In this document: positions 18,786 to 27,163 of the stretch, piece by piece
Layout of the letters: each line of letters opens with the position of its first letter
How positions within the stretch are numbered: position 1 is the stretch's first letter
Assembly (NCBI GenBank): GCA_018114805.1
Contig: CP073042.1
Span: 4,526,001 to 4,590,000 of the forward strand
DNA length: 64,000 nt
Origin: Candidatus Streptomyces philanthi
GTDB lineage: Bacteria > Actinomycetota > Actinomycetes > Streptomycetales > Streptomycetaceae
Direction: 5' to 3'
Program-made: the position numbers and the translations under genes
The notes under the pieces: generated by a model
Databases searched by the model: none
Told to the model about the DNA's origin: nothing
The model's input: the letters and a program-made list of their open reading frames with translations, nothing else

Positions 18786-18888
18786 ACGCCGACCGCACGA
18801 GCGTCACGCGTACGGCCGCCGGGGCGCACCCGACGACGACATCCGCCCCGCTGCACCGCACCGGTAAGGAAGCGAAGAGGAGCAGCCT

Positions 18889-19131
18889 GTGAGTGGCAAG
18901 CTTGAGAAGGCCAAGGGGTTCAAGAAGTCGAAGCCCGGCCTCTACTTTTCCATCGGCACCTCCCTGTTTGGCGTAGTGAGCGTCATCAAGCAGGGCAAGA
19001 AGGCCCGCCACGAGAACGACACGTTGCAACTCCTGGACGCCGCGGTGTCCGCCGCGGCCATCGCCACGGGTGTCGCTCTGCTCCTCCGTGAGCTCAAGCG
19101 GCTCGGCGACGACCACGTTCTGCTGGGCTGA
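18889..19131 (+). CDS. Small conserved membrane-associated protein between gatA and gatB
   Basis: 80 aa, GTG start with GAAGAGGAG upstream. A basic start (SGKLEKAKGFKKSKP) is followed by two hydrophobic stretches, LYFSIGTSLFGVVSVI and AAVSAAAIATGVALLL, and a charged end. It lies between gatA and gatB in Streptomyces generally, as I recall, and is on the same strand with 15 bases to gatB. Function unknown; it has no part in the known GatCAB complex. Confidence 0.75.
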   Translation: MSGKLEKAKGFKKSKPGLYFSIGTSLFGVVSVIKQGKKARHENDTLQLLDAAVSAAAIATGVALLLRELKRLGDDHVLLG

Positions 19132-19146
19132 GAGGGTTAGTTTTCC

Positions 19147-20655
19147 GTGACCGTCACTGAACTGGTGTCGTACGAGGACGCGCTGGCCACCTACGAGCCC
19201 GTCATGGGGCTCGAGGTGCACGTGGAACTCGGCACCAAGACCAAGATGTTCTGCGGGTGCTCGACCGCCCTGGGCGCCGAGCCGAACTCGCAGACCTGTC
19301 CCACCTGTCTCGGCATGCCCGGCTCGCTGCCGGTGGTCAACGCCGTCGGCGTCGGGTCCGCCGTCAAGATCGGCCTCGCGCTGCACTGCGAGATCGCCGA
19401 ATGGTGCCGCTTCGCCCGGAAGAACTACTTCTATCCGGACATGCCGAAGAACTTCCAGACCTCGCAGTACGACGAGCCGATCGCCTTCAACGGCTACCTG
19501 GACGTCCAACTGGAGGACGGGGAGGTCTTCCGCGTCGAGATCGAGCGCGCCCACATGGAGGAGGACACCGGCAAGTCCACCCACGTGGGGGGCGCCACCG
19601 GCCGTATCCACGGCGCCTCGCACTCCCTCCTCGACTACAACCGCGCCGGCATCCCGCTCATCGAGATCGTCACCAAGCCGATCGTCGGGGCGGGGGAGCG
19701 CGCGCCGGAGGTCGCCAAGGCGTACGTCGCCGAGCTGCGCGAGCTCATCAAGGCGCTCGGCGTCTCCGAGGCCCGCATGGAAATGGGCCAGATGCGCTGC
19801 GACGTCAACCTCTCGCTGCGCCCGAAGGGCGCCGAGAAGTTCGGCACGCGCTCGGAGACGAAGAACGTCAACTCGCTGCGCTCCGTCGAGCGGGCCGCGC
19901 GCTTCGAGATCCAGCGGCACGCGGCCGTGCTCGGCGCGGGCGGCACGATCCTCCAGGAGACCCGGCACTTCCACGAGGAGGACGGGTCCACCACCTCGGG
20001 CCGGATCAAGGAGGAGGCCGAGGACTACCGGTACTTCCCCGAGCCCGACCTGGTGCCGGTGGCGCCGTCCCGGGAGTGGGTCGAGGAGTTGCGCGCGGGG
20101 CTGCCGGAGCTGCCGCGGGTGCGGCGCAACCGGTTGCGCGAGGAGTGGGGCATCTCCGAGCACGAGATGCAGTCGGTCCTCAACGCGGGCGTCATCGACC
20201 TGATCACCGCCACCATCGAGGCGGGCGCCGACGCGGCGTCGGCCCGCAAGTGGTGGATGGGTGAGCTGGCCCGGCGCGCCAACGAGGAGGGCATCGACCC
20301 CACCGCGCTGCCCATCACCCCGGCCCAGGTCGCGCGGGTCGCGGCGCTGGTCGCCGAGGGGGCGCTCAACGACAAGCTGGCCCGCCAGGTCATCGAGGGC
20401 GTCCTCGCGGGCGAGGGCGACCCGGACGCGGTGGTCGACAAGCGCGGCCTGAAGCTCGTCTCGGACGAGGGCGCGCTCGGTACCGCCGTGGACGAGGCCA
20501 TCGCCGGCAACCTGGCCATTGCGGACAAGATCCGGGGCGGCAAGGTGGCCGCCGTGGGTGCGCTGGTCGGCGCGGTCATGAAGGCCACGCGCGGCCAGGC
20601 CGACGCGGCCCGGGTGCGCCAGCTGATCCTGGAGCGGCTCGGCGTCACCGAGTAG
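19147..20655 (+). CDS. gatB: Asp/Glu-tRNA amidotransferase subunit B
   Basis: 502 aa. GatB binds the mischarged tRNA, activates the side chain with ATP and transfers ammonia. It starts with GTG and shows VMGLEVHVELGTKTKMFCGC with the zinc-site cysteines, CPTCLGMPGSLPVVN, KNYFYPDMPKNFQTSQYD, GRIHGASHSLLDYNRAGIPL and MEMGQMRCDVNLSLRP. The tail is a C-terminal YqeY/GatB helical domain to LERLGVTE. The frame is intact. It ends the gat operon and is followed by two strong hairpins. Confidence 0.96.
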   Translation: MTVTELVSYEDALATYEPVMGLEVHVELGTKTKMFCGCSTALGAEPNSQTCPTCLGMPGSLPVVNAVGVGSAVKIGLALHCEIAEWCRFARKNYFYPDMPKNFQTSQYDEPIAFNGYLDVQLEDGEVFRVEIERAHMEEDTGKSTHVGGATGRIHGASHSLLDYNRAGIPLIEIVTKPIVGAGERAPEVAKAYVAELRELIKALGVSEARMEMGQMRCDVNLSLRPKGAEKFGTRSETKNVNSLRSVERAARFEIQRHAAVLGAGGTILQETRHFHEEDGSTTSGRIKEEAEDYRYFPEPDLVPVAPSREWVEELRAGLPELPRVRRNRLREEWGISEHEMQSVLNAGVIDLITATIEAGADAASARKWWMGELARRANEEGIDPTALPITPAQVARVAALVAEGALNDKLARQVIEGVLAGEGDPDAVVDKRGLKLVSDEGALGTAVDEAIAGNLAIADKIRGGKVAAVGALVGAVMKATRGQADAARVRQLILERLGVTE

Positions 20656-20665
20656 CGCACCGGCG

Positions 20666-20740
20666 CGGCGCGGCCCTGGGGCCGCGCCGCCCGGAGGTGA
20701 CGACGGCGGCGGGTCCCCGGTGGGGGCCCGCCGCCGTCGT
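20666..20740 (+). terminator. Two tandem hairpins after gatB
   Basis: The first hairpin pairs CGGCGCGGCC (20666-20675) with 20680-20689 across four bases. The second pairs ACGACGGCGGCGGG (20700-20713) with 20727-20740, with a further CCCC/GGGG pairing inside the loop. There is no T run, as is common for Streptomyces terminators. It likely ends transcription of the gat operon and of the converging gene. Confidence 0.7.
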
Positions 20741-20811
20741 GTGTGTACGGGCCCCGGCCGGCGGGGCGGTCGGGCCGGCGGGCGCCCCGTCCCGGCGCCC
20801 GCCCGCTTCGG

Positions 20812-22458
20812 CTACTCCGTGCCGATCACGATCGCCAGCGGGCCGTTCTTCTCGGTCGGCCCGTCGGGCGCGCTGATCAGCTTCTGGCCCAGGTAGAGGT
20901 GTCCACGCGCGTAGCGCACCTGCCCACCGGCCTCGAAGGACGCCTCGGTGTCTCGGCCGGCCGAGCCGCCGCGCAGCACCCGCGTCTTGGCGTGGGTACG
21001 CGGAGCGACGCGCCACACGGCGCCACCGGCGCCGCCCAATGTGGTCTCCTGGTACGCGAGGACCGCGCCCTTCTCGTCCAGGCCCAGCACGCGCAGGTTG
21101 GCGTCCGCGGAGCCGGGCGTACGGCCGGCCTCCTTGCCGGTGGCCAGGTCGAGGGCGACGATCTCGTTCATCGTCGCCGCGTCCACGTTCTGCTCCGTGC
21201 CGAGGAAGACCGCGTCGCGCTCCTTGCTGACCGCCAGTTCGACGCAGCTCTCCACCACCGAGGGCTGGCAGTCCAGGGTGTACGTGTCGTCGCCTACCTC
21301 GATCGCGCCGCGTTGGGTGCCGCGGGCGGCGCTGTCGTCGACGGCCACCAGGTCGGTGAAGCCCGTGACCGTTTCTTCTCCTCCTCGATGGCGATGACGA
21401 GCGGGTCGGTCGAGACCACGTGCAGGTACTCGATGCCGGCCGGCAGTTCGTACGTCGACGTCGCCTTCCGCGTCCTCGGGTCGACTCTCCGCACGTCGAC
21501 GGCGGGGCTTGCGACGTCGCCGCAGCGCCGCACCGCGACGAGCCGGGCGCCGCCGCCGTAGCCGACGTCGCGGCACTCCGCGTCCTCCTCCGGCTTCCAC
21601 AGCGGCCTACCGTCCACCGACCAGGCCGCGCCGCCGTCGGAGCTGCCGGCCGCGATGGTGCCGCCGCCCATGGTCACCTCGTCGAACATCACCCGCGACC
21701 CGTACTCGTCGGTGACCTCGTGCCGCCAGCGCAGCTCGCCCTCGCGGAGATCGAGCAGCCCGACCTGGGTGCACACCGGGTTGTCGGCGTCCGCGTCGCG
21801 AAACAACACCGGTGTGAGACCGTCCGCGCTGATATGCGGAGTTGTCCAGCAGATCTCGCCGCCGAGGGGTATTTCCCATTGCGCCGAACCGCCGTCGAGT
21901 GGATATCCGGTGAACTTCTCGACGTCCGCCTTCACGAAATTACGGTCGGTCGTCCACATGCCCTCCACGTTGATCGGGTCTTTTCCCACCTTAGGGGTCG
22001 GAATCTCGTGGAGAATGCGGGCCTCGGGCGGCTCCTTCTCGCCCGGACCGCCGGACGAGCCGCTCGACGAGTCGTCGCCCGAGGTGACGAGCCAGGCGCC
22101 ACCGGCCAGCCTGAGCGCCACTACGATCACCACGGCGACCACCGCCGGAGTCCGCGCCGGGGTGCGGTTCCCGCGCCGGCGCCGACTGTCGCGCCCGGGG
22201 GCGGGCCCGCTCCCGGCCCCGTCCCCGGCCACGTAGCAGGGCCGCCACCAGGCGGAACACCGGGGCCGGCAGACCCACCCGGGCTGCGGCCGGTTGGCCG
22301 AAAGCCGCACCGCCGCCCGGACAGGGCGGCGCGACACCGCCCTCGGCCACCGAGGGTCCCCAACCTGGCGGCGCGCGTGGCGCGGGCGGGTGGCCGTGGC
22401 CGCCCGGGGGCGGCTGGTTCGGCAGCGGGCCCGGAGGCCGGGGAGGGGGCTGGGTCAT
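20812..22458 (-). pseudogene. Membrane-anchored PQQ-like beta-propeller protein, frameshifted
   Basis: The minus-strand ATG at 22458 opens a proline-rich cytosolic tail (MTQPPPRPPGPLPNQPPPGG). Frame changes near 22330 and 22180 are needed to reach the single membrane helix (AVVAVVIVVALRLAGGAWLV). The extracellular part then has repeated propeller-like strands (GEICWTTPHISADGLTPVLF, GLLDLREGELRWRHEV, WSVDGRPLWKPEEDAECR). A further shift near 21370 leads to FTDLVAVDDSAARGTQRG and a C-terminus ending PLAIVIGTE. Family members lie next to gatB in Streptomyces and resemble BamB-like propellers of unknown role. At least two indels make the present frame unusable. Confidence 0.7.
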
Positions 22459-22670
22459 GGAAATCCCTCATCGCGGACGCCGGCGAACCCTTCACGTTGC
22501 CCCGCGCTCCGAGGCTGATATCCCCTGGAAAAGAAGCGAATTGGAAACGACGCCCGTTATTCGTCGATCAACTGGCTTTGCAATTACGGTAGTTATTTCT
22601 ATCACCCGGTACGGAAGTGGCTCCGGCGACCCGCGACGGGCGCCGCGCGGGAAGCGACGAGGTGCCCTTG

Positions 22671-22700
22671 GGGGTTGAGCTTGACGCTGACGACAACCCC
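22671..22700. promoter_or_regulatory. Candidate MerR operator: GGGGTTG-N16-CAACCCC
   Basis: A perfect 7-bp inverted repeat with a 16-base centre (containing TTGACGCTGACG) lies 19 bases upstream of the MerR start. MerR proteins bind such dyads in long-spacer promoters, so autoregulation is likely. Confidence 0.45.
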
Positions 22701-22719
22701 AACCTTTTGGCGTCCACGC

Positions 22720-23120
22720 ATGGTGGGGGAGAAGGAGACGCGCATCGGGGAACTGGCCCGGCGGACCGGGGTCACCCCCGCGCGCTGCGCTATGACGAAC
22801 AACAGGGCTTGCTCGCCCCGGAGCGTGCCGCCAACGGGTACCGCGTGTACGGCGCGCTGGACGGCGTGCGCACCGCGAACATCGGGGAGTTGCTGAGCGC
22901 CGGGCTGACCGTCGAAGACGTCCGGCCGGCCCTGGAACAGGGCTGCCTCGACGTGCCGCTGCGGGAGCGCGCCGGGTGCGCCGCCGAGTTGCGCACGGCC
23001 ACCGACCGGCTTGCGGGCCTGGACGAGCGCATCGCGACCCCGCACGGCCTGCGCGACCGACTGGCCCACCACATCGACGGGGCCCGCTTGGCCGCCGAGC
23101 CACCCCTGCCGACCGCGCTG
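22720..23120 (+). pseudogene. MerR-family regulator, frameshifted
   Basis: ATG 22720 opens ETRIGELARRTGVTP, the MerR helix-turn-helix start. Near 22785 a single-base change throws the reading into another frame, where the rest is found: RYDEQQGLLAPERAANGYRV, LLSAGLTVEDVRPALEQGCL and a coiled dimerisation helix ending near DRLAHHIDGARLA. Small MerR regulators of this kind control nearby exporters. The 3' end is not defined by a stop; the frame runs straight into the remnant of a transporter gene. Confidence 0.75.
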
Positions 23121-23223
23121 GCCGCCCGCTCCGTGCGGCCGGGCAGGCCGCGTCGGAGCCCGGAGGGCGGCCCTGACGGTCGACACCACGGCGCGGGCCG
23201 GCCAGGCCCCCACCGGCGCGCCG

Positions 23224-23402
23224 ATCAGTCGCGTCCTCCCGCTGGCGCTGGCTACCTGCACGGCCGGCACCGACGACGTGGTCGTCGCCGGCGTACTCCC
23301 GGACATCGCCGCTGACCCGCACGTCAGCGAGGCGAACGCGGGACAACCCGTCACCGCGTTCGCCCTCACCTACGGCATCGGCACGCCCGTCGCTGGGCGT
23401 GC
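23224..23402 (+). pseudogene. Remnant of an MFS transporter (first two helices only)
   Basis: In frame 1 the peptide RVLPLALATCTAGTDDVVVA, then GVLPDIAADPHVSEANAGQP and VTAFALTYGIGTPVAG is the start of an AraJ/PbuE-type drug exporter: first helix, the short loop and most of the second helix. It stops being recognisable at about 23400, where it meets the tail of an SDR gene on the opposite strand. Ten or more helices are missing. This must be a deletion, not a simple base error. It may once have been the target of the MerR gene directly upstream. Confidence 0.65.
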
Positions 23403-24050
23403 AGGCGCCAGTAGTGCTCGGCGATGGCGTCCGGATCGAAGGCCGTGCCCGGCGCGACCGGGCCGTCCACGGTGATCGCCGCCACGTGCACGCCGGCCGG
23501 CCCGTGCTCCTGGTCGAGCAGCGAGACCAGTGGCGCGGACGCCGGCCTTGCCGAGGGAGAGGCTCACGTACCGCGGCACCGGCCGCGGCATGCCGCTCGT
23601 GACGAGGAACGTGCCGCTGCCGCGGCGCGCCATCGCCGGTGCCACGTGCGCGGCGGCGGTGTGCGCGCCCACCACGTTGACCGCACAGGCGTCGAGGTGG
23701 TCGCGTGCGCTGAGTTCGCCGACGCGGTCGGGGCGGACGATCGCCGCGTTGTAGACCACGACGTCGGGGGGTGCGAACCGGTCGGCCGCCGCGTCGAGCG
23801 CGGCCCGCAACGCGGCCTCGTCGGAGACGTCCGCGGTCAACGCGGCCACCCGCGCGCCGTGCTCCCCTCCCGCCCTCGTTCCGGCGCCCGCCTCGGGCGC
23901 GCCGCCGGTGGTTCCGAGCGCCCGCGCCCCCTCATCCACCGTCCGCCGGGACCGCGCGATGAGCGCGACCGGCATCCCCGCCCGCGCGAACCGCCGCGCC
24001 ACGGCCTGACCGATCGCCGGCCCCGCCCCGATGACGACCGCTCCGGACAT
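23366..24050 (-). pseudogene. SDR-family oxidoreductase, frameshifted, C-terminus cut
   Basis: ATG 24050 has a GGGAG ribosome site. The protein starts VVIGAGPAIGQAVARRFARA (cofactor site), with VVYNAAIVRPDRVGEL and FLVTSGMPRPVPRYVSLSLG. The usual YxxxK is altered to YVSLSLGKAG, as in one SDR subgroup. Near 23531 a one-base loss breaks the frame; the continuation VHVAAITVDGPVAPGTAFD and AEHYWRLHAQ lies in the next frame. The last residues run into the MFS remnant and stop at 23366, so the normal C-terminus is missing too. Substrate unknown. Confidence 0.7.
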
Positions 24051-24189
24051 GACTCGACTCCCTTCCTCAAGATCACGTACGGCCCGAGGCTAGGGGTTGC
24101 CATGGATGTGAAGGTCAAGCGGTCGGCCCGGGGCCGGGAACGGTGCGTACGCGGGGCGGCGGGGTGCGGCGGGGGCGACGCTGCGGGAC

Positions 24190-24257
24190 CCGGGGCCACG
24201 GAGCGCGAAGCCACGGAGCACGGGGCACGGAGCCGACGTGCGGAGCACGGGGCGCTG
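24190..24257 (+). repeat. Heptamer minisatellite cluster (GGGGCAC/GGAGCAC type)
   Basis: Degenerate copies of CACGGAGC and CACGGGGC follow each other in the gap upstream of the phospholipase gene. It belongs to the dispersed family described for 51.2, 54.3, 55.6 and 62.7 kb. The rest of the gap 24051-24518 has no recognised gene. Confidence 0.7.
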
Positions 24258-24518
24258 GGGCGTGCCACCCGCCGCCTCCGTACCCCGCCGCTCCCGCCGC
24301 CTGTGTCGACAGCGCCGCTCGCCGTCGGGCTCGGACGCCGGGGCCCCGGACGCCGACGGGGCGTCAGCGCCGCGTACACGCGGGATCGGCGCCGGGCCGC
24401 GTTCATCAATGCGCCACTTTGGTACCTATCGTGTGCCATGCGGCTGCAGTACGTTCCCCACCACACGTAACCAATGGTGTGCGACCGAACCATTAGCTGC
24501 CGACCGGGAGGAAAGAGC

Positions 24519-26816
24519 GTGGCATCGGAGATATCTCGCAGGCGGGCACTGGCACTTGGGACGGGCGGGGCGGGGCTCGTCGCGGCGGGTTCGCTGCTGC
24601 CGCCCTCGCTCCAACAGGCGCTGGCCAACCAGGCGTCCGAACGGGGCCACGAACGGCACCACGGCGGGGGGCTGCGCGACATCCGGCACGTCGTGGTGCT
24701 GATGCAGGAGAACCGCTCCTTCGACCACTACTTCGGCATGCTGCGCGGCGTACGCGGCTTCGGTGACCGCAACGCCATCGAACTGCCCCGTGGCGGTAGC
24801 GTCTTCGCGCAGCCCGGCGCGCTCGGCGTCGGCACCGTGCTGCCGTTCGGTGTCCGCGCTGCCGCGGCGGCGCAGCAGAAGGAGCTCCATTACATCGGGG
24901 ACCTCGACCACAGTTGGCAGGGCGGCGCGAAGGCGTGGCGGGACGGCTGGATGGACGGCTGGCTCACCGCGAAGACCGCCGCGACGATGGCGTACTACGA
25001 CCGGTCCGACATCCCGCTGCACTACGAGTTGGCCGACACGTTCACCGTCTGCGACGCGTACCACTCCTCCATCCACTCCTCGACCAGCCCCAACCGCAAC
25101 CACCTCGTGAGCGGCTGGACGGGCTTCGAGCCCGGCGGGGGGCGCGCGGTGGGCAACGACGCGTACGCCGAGGACAAGCACCCCGGTTACGCCTGGACCA
25201 CCTACGCCGAGCGGCTGGAGAAGGCCGGCCACTCCTGGCAGGTCTACCAGGAGTGGGACAACTTCACCGACAACAACCTGGAGTTCTACGCGAGCTTCAA
25301 GGCCGTCGCGCGGAAGGCGCTGGCCGGGGTCGAGGGCGTGCGGAACATGACCGCCTTCTACGACAAGCTCGCCGCCGCCGACGCGGCCGGCCGCAAGCGG
25401 CTCACGGAACTCCTCGAAGCGGGCGTGCGCGGCCTGAGCGCGGGCGAGCGCAGCCTGTTCGAGCGCGCGCTGCGGCGCGGCGAGCCGGGCACGACGGCCA
25501 CCGCGTTCGCCGCCGACGTCGCCGCCGGGACCCTGCCGAAGGTGTCCTACATCGTGCCGTCCGCCGCCGACTCCGAGCACCCGGGAGCCTCCTCCCCGGT
25601 CGCCAGCGCCACCATCGTCTACAAGGTGCTCGACGCGCTCGGCAAGAACCCGGACGTGTGGCGGCACACCGCGCTCTTCCTCACCTATGATGAGAACGAC
25701 GGCTTCTACGACCACGTGCCGCCGCCGGTGCCGCCGGCGGGCACGGACGGCGAGTTCTGGCAGGGCAAGCCGACCGGCCTCGGCATCCGGGTGCCGATGC
25801 TTGTGATCTCGCCGTGGACGGTGGGCGGCTACGCCTGCTCGGAGCTGTTCGACCACACCTCCATCGTCCGCTTCATGGAGCGTTGGCTCGGCGTCCGCGA
25901 GCCCAACATCAGCCCGTGGCGCCGCACCGTCTGCGGCGACCTCACGTCGGCGTTCGACTTCTCGCGCCGCCGCCGGCTGCCCGAGGTGGAGCGGCCGGGC
26001 GCGGTTCCGCCCTTCGACGGGCGCTGGCGGCCCAAGCCGCCGGCCGACCAGCGGCTGCCCAAGCAGGAGCCGGGCACCCGGCTGGCCCGCCCGCTGCCGT
26101 ACGGGCCGGACGCGGACGGTCGCCTCGACGCCGACGCGGCCGTCTTCCGGCTCGCGCTGCGCAACACCGGCCGCTCCAGCGCGCACCTGGCGCTGTACCC
26201 GTACGCCGACGAATACGGCACGCCCCAGCACCGTGACCTGCCCGGCGCCGGACGCCACCCGCACAGGGCACACGGAGCCACGGTGCACGGCGCCACGGGG
26301 CACGGAGCCACGGAGCAGGGCACCGCGACGTACGGCGCGATGGACGGGGCCACGGAGCACGGGGCCACGGAGCACGGGGCGCTCGGCGTCGGGCAGGGCC
26401 GGGGGCGGGGCCGGCACGAGCGGGGCGAGGTGTGGAACGTGCCGGTGAAGAACGGCGCGTACCGCTTCACCCTTACCGGGCCCGGCGGCTTCCGCCGGGA
26501 GTTCGCCGGCACCGCCCGCGGCGCCGCGGCGCGGGCCACGGTCCGCAGCCGGATCGACGAGCGCCGTTGCGAACTGCACCTGTCGCTGGAGAACGCCGGC
26601 GACGCCCCGCTGACCTTCACCCTCAAGCCGCTGGCCTACTCCGACGCCGCGCGTCGCACCATCACCCTCGCTCCGGGCCGTACGCGCACCCTGCCGTTCC
26701 CGACGGGCGGCGCGCACGGCTGGTACGACCTGGCGCTCACCGTCGCGGACGACGAGACCTTCCGCCGTCGCCTGATAGGTCACATGGAGAATGGGGCGGA
26801 GTCCGTGACGGGCTGA
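24519..26816 (+). CDS. Secreted phosphocholine-type phospholipase C (Tat substrate)
   Basis: 765 aa. The start GTG follows GGGAGGAAAGAG. A twin-arginine signal (SRRRALALGTGGAGLVAAGS) exports the folded enzyme. The phosphoesterase domain shows VVVLMQENRSFDHYFGMLRG, HYELADTFTVCDAYHSS, PNRNHLVSGW and LTYDENDGFYDHVPPPVPP, the active-site signatures of bacterial non-specific PLCs. Two beta-sandwich (DUF756-type) domains follow from about residue 540. Between them residues about 580-625 are a repeat (HGATVHGATGHGATEQG and more) coded by a heptamer minisatellite. It hydrolyses phospholipids, often for phosphate or lipid use. The frame is intact despite the insertion. Confidence 0.9.
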   Translation: MASEISRRRALALGTGGAGLVAAGSLLPPSLQQALANQASERGHERHHGGGLRDIRHVVVLMQENRSFDHYFGMLRGVRGFGDRNAIELPRGGSVFAQPGALGVGTVLPFGVRAAAAAQQKELHYIGDLDHSWQGGAKAWRDGWMDGWLTAKTAATMAYYDRSDIPLHYELADTFTVCDAYHSSIHSSTSPNRNHLVSGWTGFEPGGGRAVGNDAYAEDKHPGYAWTTYAERLEKAGHSWQVYQEWDNFTDNNLEFYASFKAVARKALAGVEGVRNMTAFYDKLAAADAAGRKRLTELLEAGVRGLSAGERSLFERALRRGEPGTTATAFAADVAAGTLPKVSYIVPSAADSEHPGASSPVASATIVYKVLDALGKNPDVWRHTALFLTYDENDGFYDHVPPPVPPAGTDGEFWQGKPTGLGIRVPMLVISPWTVGGYACSELFDHTSIVRFMERWLGVREPNISPWRRTVCGDLTSAFDFSRRRRLPEVERPGAVPPFDGRWRPKPPADQRLPKQEPGTRLARPLPYGPDADGRLDADAAVFRLALRNTGRSSAHLALYPYADEYGTPQHRDLPGAGRHPHRAHGATVHGATGHGATEQGTATYGAMDGATEHGATEHGALGVGQGRGRGRHERGEVWNVPVKNGAYRFTLTGPGGFRREFAGTARGAAARATVRSRIDERRCELHLSLENAGDAPLTFTLKPLAYSDAARRTITLAPGRTRTLPFPTGGAHGWYDLALTVADDETFRRRLIGHMENGAESVTG
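26263..26390 (+). repeat. Heptamer minisatellite inside the phospholipase C gene
   Basis: Repeated CACGGAGC and CACGGGGC units code for GATxHG-like peptide repeats in the linker between the C-terminal sandwich domains. The reading frame is kept. Confidence 0.8.
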
Positions 26817-27031
26817 GCCGGCAGCGCGCGGCGTCCGGGGCCCGCGCGGTGGGCGTGCCGCCCGGCCCGCTACCGGACCGCGCCTGAGCCATCACTGCCG
26901 CCGCCACAGCAGCCGCCACGGCGAAAACACCAGAGATCTTTTCAAGGTCGCGGCGAACGGTCACCGCGGCCCAATTGTAGGGTAACCCACAAAGCGGCCA
27001 AAGGATCTCCGCGGACTGTCAGAGTGCTGCG

Positions 27032-27071
27032 CGGGGCCCGCCGCTCCTTCGTCGGCAGGCGGCGGGCCCCG
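27032..27071 (+). terminator. Strong hairpin between phospholipase and MMPL genes
   Basis: CGGGGCCCGCCGC (27032-27044) pairs perfectly over 13 bases with 27059-27071, loop 14 bases, no T run. It may end the phospholipase transcript or lie in the leader of the MMPL gene. The rest of 26817-27163 shows no gene. Confidence 0.6.
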
Positions 27072-27163
27072 TGCCCACCCGTTCCCCGCGCACGCTGCCC
27101 AGCCCCAACCCCGGCACCCGCCGGTGGTGAGCGGCGCACGATCCGGAAGCGACCCAGCACTCC

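Noticed and set aside
24426..26783. 785-aa minus-strand frame opposite phospholipase C
   Set aside because: Antisense shadow without domains; the plus-strand gene has signal peptide and catalytic motifs.
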